From the NCBI GenBank assembly GCA_023432075.1, contig JAEYVD010000091.1:1-7717 (forward strand): a DNA stretch of 7,717 bases, read 5' to 3'. Below the pieces are notes generated by a model. That model did not search any database, was not told the DNA's origin, and worked only from the letters and a program-made list of their open reading frames with translations. Source of the stretch: Pseudomonadota bacterium. GTDB taxonomy: Bacteria > Pseudomonadota > Gammaproteobacteria > Burkholderiales > Burkholderiaceae_B. The translations under genes and the position numbers were made by a program. Of this stretch, positions 1 to 7,717 are shown piece after piece; the stretch's first letter is position 1, and every line of letters begins with the position of its first letter.

Positions 1-257
1 ACCGACAGGGCCGTGCGGACCCACGACAGCGTAGCCGCCTCCACGGGCAGCAGGCAGGCATCGAAGCGGCGCAGGGACAAGGCCGAGGCGCGCAGCCAGA
101 CCGTGCTGGCCTGCTGCCCGGCGCATTCGGGAAGCTGGGGGAACAGGCGGGGATGCCCGGCGCGCAGGCTCTGGCCCTGATGGCGTCGCAACCATTGCTG
201 CAGCCAGGGGCCATGCCCGGGGATCAATACGACGGCGCAATCGTAAGTGTCACGCAT
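1..257 (-). CDS. Unrecognised protein, N-terminal part, cut by left window edge
   Basis: An open frame starts at ATG 257 and runs without a stop through 85 codons to the left edge, so the C-terminus is missing. The start is supported by an AGAGAGGA ribosome binding site at 265-272, about 7 nt upstream. The protein begins MRDTYDCAVVLIPGHGPWLQ, where residues 7-13 look like a buried beta strand. The rest is rich in Leu, Arg, Trp and Gln, with no membrane segment or signal peptide. I do not recognise the family. The strand followed by PGHG could suggest an alpha/beta-hydrolase-like or a receiver-like Rossmann fold, but no catalytic motif is visible in the part seen. It lies on the same strand as the atp operon, beyond a hairpin terminator, so it is probably a separate transcription unit or one reached only by read-through. 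The coding call is fairly secure; the function is unknown. Confidence 0.7.
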   Translation of the reverse strand, partial: MRDTYDCAVVLIPGHGPWLQQWLRRHQGQSLRAGHPRLFPQLPECAGQQASTVWLRASALSLRRFDACLLPVEAATLSWVRTALS

Positions 258-264
258 CGGCTTT

Positions 265-272
265 TCCTCTCT
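265..272 (-). promoter_or_regulatory. Ribosome binding site of the downstream unknown gene
   Basis: The minus strand reads AGAGAGGA, 7 nt before ATG 257. It is a good Shine-Dalgarno match and decides the start of a gene that is otherwise identified only by an open frame. Confidence 0.7.
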
Positions 273-356
273 TTCCAAGGATGAGCGGAAAGGCTACGCG
301 AGCATCTCGGGGTAGGAAAAGACGCGCCAGCCACAATACGGCAACTACGCACTGGC

Positions 357-401
357 AAAAAACACACCGCACAAAGCACAAGGCGGCCCGAAGGCCGCCT
401 T
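357..401 (-). terminator. Probable rho-independent terminator of the atp operon
   Basis: A perfect 9-bp stem AAGGCGGCC / GGCCGCCTT spans 380-388 and 393-401. In the transcript it is closed by a UUCG tetraloop inside a C-G pair, an exceptionally stable combination. It begins 27 nt after the atpC stop codon. The sequence just after the stem is only moderately U-rich (TTGTGCTTTGTG). A clean run of six U lies about 17 nt further on, at 357-362, so this is an imperfect intrinsic terminator. It could also act as a 3'-end stabiliser, with termination assisted by Rho. Confidence 0.75.
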
Positions 402-428
402 GCTTGATCCCCGTTGCGGGAGCCGGAC

Positions 429-854
429 TCAGTGCGAGTTGCGGCCCTGACGCAGACGGCGTGCGGCGGCAGCCTGAGCGGCCAGCATGGCCAGCTCGGC
501 TTCGACCACGGCGATGTCCTCGCTGCTCTTGGCATTGCTCAAGGCCTCTTCGGCCTTCTTGCGTGCCTCGACAGCGCGGGCTTCGTCCAGGTCGGCAGCA
601 CGGATGGCCGTATCGGCCAATACCGTCACGCTGCCCGGCTGCACTTCCAGAATGCCCCCGGCGACGAAGATGTTTTCCTCGCTTTCGTCGGCACGGACGA
701 TCTTGACCGTCCCGGGGCGGATGCGCGAAATGAGCGGGGTGTGCCCGGGCAGAATGCCCAGCTCGCCCGACTCGCCAGGCAGGACCACGAACTTCGCCTC
801 ACCGTTGAAGATCGCTTCCTCCGCGCTGACCACATCGACATGCAGGGTAGCCAT
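429..854 (-). CDS. atpC: F1 ATP synthase epsilon subunit
   Basis: This is the epsilon subunit of the F1 central stalk. It binds the foot of gamma and the c-ring, couples rotation to catalysis, and in many bacteria restrains ATP hydrolysis through its C-terminal helices. The 141-residue protein is close to the usual 135-140. Residues about 1-85 form the beta-sandwich, with typical motifs [15 protein letters not shown] (7-21), [11 protein letters not shown] (31-41) and the FVAGGILEV segment (63-71). Residues about 88-137 form the Ala/Glu/Arg-rich helical hairpin. The start is ATG 854 with an AAGGAA ribosome binding site at 860-865 that overlaps the atpD stop codon (gap of 9 nt), so translation is probably coupled to atpD. 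It is the last gene of the operon and is followed by the hairpin at 380-401. It ends in TGA. Confidence 0.98.
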   Translation of the reverse strand: MATLHVDVVSAEEAIFNGEAKFVVLPGESGELGILPGHTPLISRIRPGTVKIVRADESEENIFVAGGILEVQPGSVTVLADTAIRAADLDEARAVEARKKAEEALSNAKSSEDIAVVEAELAMLAAQAAAARRLRQGRNSH

Positions 855-863
855 AATGGTTCC

Positions 864-3213
<2,350 letters not shown>

Positions 3214-3220
3214 TGCGCTT

Positions 3221-3225
3221 TCCTG
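3221..3225 (-). promoter_or_regulatory. Ribosome binding site that fixes the atpG start
   Basis: The minus strand reads CAGGA, 7 nt before ATG 3213. It supports this start over the in-frame upstream start at 3264, which would add 17 residues unlike any gamma subunit I know. Confidence 0.75.
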
Positions 3226-3237
3226 TGAAGACTGGCC

Positions 3238-3305
3238 GATGGGTTCCGCTCGCGCCTCAACCATCCGGGAAGGATGGGTGAGGCGCCTTGGACGCCTAAC
3301 CCATC
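3238..3305 (-). other. Nested stem-loop in the atpA-atpG gap
   Basis: The outer arms GATGGGTT (3238-3245) and AACCCATC (3298-3305) are perfectly complementary over 8 bp. Inside them, 3252-3266 pairs with 3272-3286 in a 15-position stem with a single mismatch (3260/3278) and the 5-base loop 3267-3271. Further GATGGG/CCCATC-like copies within the arms allow alternative pairings, as does AGGCG (minus strand, 3294-3298) with CGCCT (3282-3286). No U-tract follows, so it is not an intrinsic terminator. It ends about 13 nt before the atpG ribosome binding site. It may affect atpG translation or act as an mRNA processing or stability element; its role is inferred. Confidence 0.65.
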
Positions 3306-3311
3306 ACTTTC

Positions 3312-4853
3312 TTAAAAAGCACCGTGCTTCTTGAATTCCTGAACGGCGGCGGCCAGTTCGGCCTCGTCGTCCTTGGACAGTTCCTTGGTGTCTTCGATGC
3401 GCTGGATCAGGGCCGCGTGCTTGGCCTTGAGCTGATCCTTCAGCGACTTCTCGAACGACAGCACTTGGGCCACGTCCACGTCATCCAGGTAGCCGTTGTT
3501 GACCGTGTACAGCGTGACGGCCAGTTCCCACACCTGCAGCGGCTGGTATTGCGGCTGCTTGAGCAGTTCCACGACGCGCTTGCCGCGCTCGAGCTGGCGG
3601 CGGGTCGCGTCGTCCAGGTCGGAGGCGAACTGTGCGAAGGCGGCCAGTTCACGGTACTGCGCCAGGTCGGTACGGATACCGCCGGACAGCTTCTTGACGA
3701 CCTTGGTCTGGGCAGCGCCACCGACGCGGGACACCGAGATACCGGCGTTGATTGCGGGGCGGACACCGGCGTTGAACAGGTCGGTTTCCAGGAAGATCTG
3801 GCCGTCGGTGATCGAGATCACGTTGGTCGGAACGAAGGCCGACACGTCGCCTGCCTGGGTTTCGATGATCGGCAGCGCGGTCAGCGAGCCGGTCTTGCCC
3901 TTGACGGCGCCTTCGGTGAACTTCTCGACGTACTCTTCGTTGACGCGAGCGGCACGCTCGAGCAGACGCGAGTGCAGGTAGAACACGTCGCCCGGGTAGG
4001 CTTCGCGGCCCGGCGGACGGCGCAGCAGCAGCGAGACCTGGCGGTAGGCCCAGGCTTGCTTGGTCAGGTCGTCATAGACGATCAGGGCGTCTTCGCCGCG
4101 ATCGCGGAAGTATTCGCCCATCGTGCAGCCGGCGTAGGCGGCCAGGTACTGCATGGCGGCGGAGTCGGAAGCCGAGGCGGCCACGACGATGGTGTATTCC
4201 ATCGCGCCGTGCTCTTCGAGCTTGCGGACCACGTTGTTGATCGTCGACGCCTTCTGGCCGATAGCGACGTACACGCAGGTGACGCCCTTGCCCTTCTGGC
4301 TGATGATCGTGTCGACGGCCACGGCGGTCTTGCCGGTCTGGCGGTCGCCAATGATCAGTTCGCGCTGGCCACGGCCGATGGGAACCATCGAGTCGATAGC
4401 CTTGATGCCGGTTTGCAGCGGCTGCGACACCGAGCGGCGGGCGATAACGCCAGGCGCCACTTTTTCGATGATGTCGGTGGCCTTGGCGTTGACCGGGCCC
4501 TTGCCGTCGATCGGCTCGCCCAGCGTGTTGACCACGCGGCCTTTCAGTTCCGGACCAACCGGAACTTCCAGAATGCGGCCGGTCGTCTTGACCTGGTCGC
4601 CTTCGGAAACGCCGGTGTAGTCGCCGAGAATAACGGCGCCGACGGAATCACGCTCGAGGTTGAGCGCCAGACCGAAAACGTTGTTGGGGAATTCGAGCAT
4701 TTCGCCCTGCATCACGTCCGACAGGCCGTGGATGCGGGTAATACCGTCGGTCACGGACACGACGGTGCCCTGAGTACGGACATCAGCCGAAGCGCCCAGG
4801 CCCTCGATGCGGCTCTTGAGCAGTTCGCTGATCTCGGAGGGATTGAGTTGCAT
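3312..4853 (-). CDS. atpA: F1 ATP synthase alpha subunit
   Basis: This is the alpha subunit, with non-catalytic nucleotide sites and the arginine finger for the neighbouring beta active site. The 513 residues match E. coli alpha exactly in length. The N-terminal stator-binding helix ([16 protein letters not shown], 1-16) is followed by the beta-barrel (about 25-95). The P-loop GDRQTGKT is at 169-176, the Walker B strand ALIVYDDL at 256-263, and [20 protein letters not shown] at 278-297. [10 protein letters not shown] carries the arginine finger R376. The C-terminal helical domain ends [11 protein letters not shown] 4853 has an AGGAG site about 7 nt upstream. It follows atpH by 28 nt and precedes atpG by 98 nt. 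Nothing is missing. Confidence 0.99.
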   Translation of the reverse strand: MQLNPSEISELLKSRIEGLGASADVRTQGTVVSVTDGITRIHGLSDVMQGEMLEFPNNVFGLALNLERDSVGAVILGDYTGVSEGDQVKTTGRILEVPVGPELKGRVVNTLGEPIDGKGPVNAKATDIIEKVAPGVIARRSVSQPLQTGIKAIDSMVPIGRGQRELIIGDRQTGKTAVAVDTIISQKGKGVTCVYVAIGQKASTINNVVRKLEEHGAMEYTIVVAASASDSAAMQYLAAYAGCTMGEYFRDRGEDALIVYDDLTKQAWAYRQVSLLLRRPPGREAYPGDVFYLHSRLLERAARVNEEYVEKFTEGAVKGKTGSLTALPIIETQAGDVSAFVPTNVISITDGQIFLETDLFNAGVRPAINAGISVSRVGGAAQTKVVKKLSGGIRTDLAQYRELAAFAQFASDLDDATRRQLERGKRVVELLKQPQYQPLQVWELAVTLYTVNNGYLDDVDVAQVLSFEKSLKDQLKAKHAALIQRIEDTKELSKDDEAELAAAVQEFKKHGAF

Positions 4854-4881
4854 ATTGACTCCTGGAATCCTGTTAGTAGCC

Positions 4882-5421
4882 TTAAGCGGCGAGCTGATCG
4901 CGCATGCGGACCAATTGGGCTTGTACGGAAGTATCGAGCACCTGGTCGCCGACTGCCACGCGCACGCCGCCGATCAACGACGGGTCGACGGTAACGCTGG
5001 GCTTGAGCTTGAGGCCGAATTTTTGTTCGAGCGCGGCGACCAGATCCTTGACCTGGGCATCGCTCAGCTCGAACGCGCTGGTGATTTCCGCCTGCGCCGT
5101 GCCTTCGTGACGATTCCGCAGCGCGACGAATTGCGAGGCGATCTCGGGCAGCAGCAGCAGCCGGTCGTTTTCGACCAGCAGCTCGATGAAATTACGGGCG
5201 GCTTGCGGAAAATCGGCCTTAATCAGGCCGGTAAACAGTTCGACGCGCTGCTTGTCGCCCAGACGCGGATCGGCCATGGCCTCGCGCACGTCGGGGTTGG
5301 AGGCGACCTGCGACATTTCGCTGACCAGGTCGGCCCACGCCAGCAAACCGGCCTTGTCGTCGCGCGCTGCGCTGAAGAGCGCTTCAGCGTAGGGCCGGGC
5401 AACAGTGGAAAGTTCAGCCAT
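4882..5421 (-). CDS. atpH: F1 ATP synthase delta subunit
   Basis: This is the delta subunit (OSCP homologue), which clamps the top of the alpha3beta3 head to the b-subunit stator stalk. The protein has 179 residues, the usual length. The N-terminal six-helix domain starts with the typical [17 protein letters not shown] (5-21). The middle region contains [19 protein letters not shown], and the C-terminal part carries the family signature around [20 protein letters not shown] (148-167). ATG 5421 lies 12 nt after the atpF stop codon and has only a weak GGGA site (5427-5430), which suggests translational coupling to atpF. It ends in TAA. Confidence 0.98.
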   Translation of the reverse strand: MAELSTVARPYAEALFSAARDDKAGLLAWADLVSEMSQVASNPDVREAMADPRLGDKQRVELFTGLIKADFPQAARNFIELLVENDRLLLLPEIASQFVALRNRHEGTAQAEITSAFELSDAQVKDLVAALEQKFGLKLKPSVTVDPSLIGGVRVAVGDQVLDTSVQAQLVRMRDQLAA

Positions 5422-5433
5422 GACGGTCCCGGA

Positions 5434-5904
5434 TTAGAGCTGCGCGCGGAGCTGGTTCAGCAGCTCGGCGTGTGCGCGGGCGTCAACCTCGCGCTTGAGG
5501 ATCTGTTCAGCACCCTTGACGGCCAGCGCGGCGACGTCGTCGCGCAACGCTTCGCGGGCGCGCTGGACTTCCTGCGCGGCATCCTGGGCAGCCTGCGCCA
5601 CGATGCGGGCACGTTCGGCTTCCGCTTCGCGGCGGGCCTGCTCGATCAGGGAGGCGGCTTGCTTCTCGGCCTCGATGATGCGTGCGTGGTTTTCGGACTT
5701 GGCAGAAGCCTCGATCAGACTGACGCGCGCCTGGGCTTGAGCCAGGTCGGCTTTGCCCTTCTCGGCGGCGGCCAGGCCGTCGGCGATTTTTTGGCGGCGC
5801 TCGTCCATCGCCTTCGTCAGGGGAGGCCACACGAATTTCATCGTGAACCAGCCCAGAACGAAGAACACGAGCATCTGGAAAATGATCGTCGCGTTCAGAT
5901 TCAC
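5434..5904 (-). CDS. atpF: Fo ATP synthase b subunit
   Basis: This is the b subunit, whose dimer forms the peripheral stator stalk linking Fo subunit a to delta and alpha. The start is placed at GTG 5904, giving 156 residues, the same as E. coli b, and the conserved N-terminus [11 protein letters not shown] strong AAAGGA site at 5911-5916 lies 6 nt upstream. One membrane segment covers about 6-26. It is followed by MKFVWPPL (22-29) and then a long charged Ala/Glu/Lys/Arg-rich coiled coil to the C-terminus, as in the family. The frame is open for 20 more codons to another GTG at 5964, but that extension is polar, lacks a ribosome binding site and displaces the membrane anchor. It is separated from atpE by 144 nt and from atpH by 12 nt. 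Confidence 0.97.
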   Translation of the reverse strand: MNLNATIIFQMLVFFVLGWFTMKFVWPPLTKAMDERRQKIADGLAAAEKGKADLAQAQARVSLIEASAKSENHARIIEAEKQAASLIEQARREAEAERARIVAQAAQDAAQEVQRAREALRDDVAALAVKGAEQILKREVDARAHAELLNQLRAQL

Positions 5905-5910
5905 GGTCGT

Positions 5911-5916
5911 TCCTTT
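5911..5916 (-). promoter_or_regulatory. Ribosome binding site that fixes the GTG start of atpF
   Basis: The minus strand reads AAAGGA, 6 nt before GTG 5904. With the conserved NLNATI N-terminus it selects this non-ATG start. Confidence 0.8.
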
Positions 5917-5980
5917 AACACCTTTCGGCTCCGACCGCACCCGGAAAGGGGCGTCGCGGAGCACTCGATACTTTGCTGAC

Positions 5981-6009
5981 CGGCGATGGAGCCGTTGCTC
6001 TCATCGCCG
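5981..6009 (-). other. Strong stem-loop in the atpE-atpF gap
   Basis: CGGCGATG (5981-5988) pairs with CATCGCCG (6002-6009). After a single bulged base at 6001, GAGC (5989-5992) pairs with GCTC (5997-6000) around a four-base loop. The total is 12 bp with one bulge. In the transcript it lies about 39 nt after the atpE stop and 76 nt before the atpF start. No U-run follows, so it is unlikely to terminate transcription. A role as a 3' stability or processing element for an atpE-containing mRNA is inferred. The rest of this 144-nt gap shows no reading frame of note. Confidence 0.65.
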
Positions 6010-6048
6010 CCAGCGTCATGACCCACCTATTTGCCGGCGGGCGGTGCC

Positions 6049-6337
<289 letters not shown>

Positions 6338-6351
6338 AGGTACAGCTCAAT

Positions 6352-6366
6352 GCAAGATAATCTTGC
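6352..6366 (-). other. Short perfect palindrome, second of two tandem stem-loops before atpE
   Basis: GCAAGAT A ATCTTGC is a perfect 7-bp inverted repeat around one base. As RNA it gives a 6-bp stem with a UUA loop. It starts 3 nt after the larger stem-loop at 6370-6397 in the direction of transcription and is followed by the U-rich leader. As DNA it could also be a dyad operator, though it lies inside the operon. Confidence 0.5.
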
Positions 6367-6369
6367 TAT

Positions 6370-6397
6370 CCGGTGCCGGCCGGGTGGCCGACGCCGG
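6370..6397 (-). other. GC-rich stem-loop just after atpB
   Basis: A 12-position stem pairs 6370-6381 with 6386-6397 around the four-base loop 6382-6385. In the transcript it has one C-A mismatch and one U-G wobble. It begins about 12 nt after the atpB stop codon. Only an A/U-mixed segment follows, with no immediate U-run, so a processing or stability role is more likely than termination. Some attenuation before atpE cannot be excluded. Confidence 0.6.
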
Positions 6398-6409
6398 AAA
6401 TTCGGGGGA

Positions 6410-7297
<888 letters not shown>

Positions 7298-7373
7298 CTA
7301 TCCTATTTGCTGTATGCCCGGTCCTTGCGAACCGGACGATTCCACGATTTCGTTTGCCGCAACTTACTCGGCG

Positions 7374-7717
7374 CTAAGACAGCCTGCGGAACATCAGAAG
7401 CAGGAGATAGCCCTTCAATGTGAGTATCAGACCGAGCAACGCGGCGGGCCATACAAGCCAGTCATGCGTCACACGCGAAAGCAGCCACAACAGCAACGCC
7501 GTTGCGAACAACTTGATCAACTCACCAGAGAGAAAGGTAAAGGGACTAGCCTTACCGGCCCGAACGCTGACAGCCAGGCGCAATGCGAACAACGCATTGG
7601 GTATGAAATACGCTCCTGCCCCCGCCAGCGCCGACCAACCTGCCGCCGCCCCTCCGACAACCCCCGCTATTACTGCTGCTGCGAGCCCCATGGCGCCTTG
7701 CGCCGCCAATGCCAACA
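7374..7717 (-). CDS. atpI: ATP synthase accessory protein I, 5' end missing
   Basis: The last 114 codons or so of AtpI are present, ending in TAG at 7374-7376; the N-terminus lies beyond the right edge. AtpI is a small membrane protein that assists c-ring/Fo assembly and is not essential for enzyme activity in E. coli. Four hydrophobic segments are visible in the usual pattern: an Ala/Gly-rich first helix, then AGAGAYFIPNALFALRL, then SGELIKLFATALLLWLL, then a last helix ending LLLLMFRRLS. The FIPNALF and GELIKL motifs match the family's conserved FLPN and GE-xK positions. The position directly upstream of atpB supports the call. A TTG codon at 7715 is in frame but is probably internal, since full-length homologues have a longer N-terminus. 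The operon promoter should lie outside the window. Confidence 0.92.
   Translation of the reverse strand, partial: LALAAQGAMGLAAAVIAGVVGGAAAGWSALAGAGAYFIPNALFALRLAVSVRAGKASPFTFLSGELIKLFATALLLWLLSRVTHDWLVWPAALLGLILTLKGYLLLLMFRRLS

Noticed and set aside
258..356. Possible promoter for the gene starting at 257 (TTGCCA and TATTGT on the minus strand)
   Set aside because: The two boxes are only about 14 nt apart and both match poorly, so I could not support a promoter call.
3214..3264. A 17-residue N-terminal extension of AtpG from an upstream in-frame start
   Set aside because: It has no ribosome binding site, overlaps the stem-loop, and precedes the conserved MPGIKEI start, which has its own site.
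3324..4994. A 556-codon plus-strand frame opposite atpA
   Set aside because: It has the same codon-register artefact against atpA, and a composition typical of an antisense translation.
4807..5979. A 390-codon plus-strand frame opposite atpH and atpF
   Set aside because: atpH and atpF happen to share one register, so the complementary frame stays open across both. No domain or conserved motif is visible.
7318..7335. Small hairpin in the atpI-atpB gap
   Set aside because: It has only 5 bp (CCGGT/ACCGG) with an 8-base loop, which is expected by chance in GC-rich sequence. Nothing else stands out in this gap.

Overview
This window holds a near-complete bacterial F1Fo ATP synthase (atp/unc) operon, encoded entirely on the minus strand and therefore read from right to left. 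The order of transcription is atpI (5' end cut off by the right edge), atpB, atpE, atpF, atpH, atpA, atpG, atpD and atpC. This is the classical proteobacterial order of the Fo genes (a, c, b) followed by the F1 genes (delta, alpha, gamma, beta, epsilon). The high GC content, the strong avoidance of TTA/CTA/TCA codons, the c-subunit C-terminus (FAFANPFVG) and the DELSPED form of the beta-subunit DELSEED loop suggest a betaproteobacterium of the Burkholderiales, probably an Alcaligenaceae member (Bordetella/Achromobacter-like). That assignment rests on recalled family resemblance, not on a search.

Layout from the right edge, in the direction of transcription: atpI (7717-7374, partial); an 82-nt gap; atpB (7291-6410); a 118-nt gap with two tandem stem-loops and then a U-rich leader; atpE (6291-6049); a 144-nt gap with a strong bulged hairpin; atpF (5904-5434, GTG start); 12 nt; atpH (5421-4882); 28 nt; atpA (4853-3312); a 98-nt gap with a large nested inverted repeat; atpG (3213-2308), whose stop codon lies in the loop of a small hairpin; 43 nt; atpD (2264-864); 9 nt; atpC (854-429). 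A GC-rich hairpin with a UUCG loop follows at 380-401 and is the likely operon terminator. After it, with its own strong ribosome binding site, starts an unrecognised gene at 257 that runs off the left edge.

Together the genes encode one machine. AtpB, AtpE and AtpF form the membrane proton channel, c-ring and stator stalk. AtpH joins the stator to the head. AtpA and AtpD form the catalytic hexamer, and AtpG and AtpC form the central rotor stalk. AtpI is an accessory factor for c-ring/Fo assembly. All catalytic and proton-carrying residues that can be checked are present, so the enzyme looks functional and H+-coupled.

No new biological system is visible in the proteins. The features worth a second look are in the non-coding gaps: stem-loops on both sides of atpE, a U-rich atpE leader, the nested structure between atpA and atpG, and the unidentified gene after the terminator. 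The long plus-strand reading frames opposite the atp genes are codon-register artefacts.
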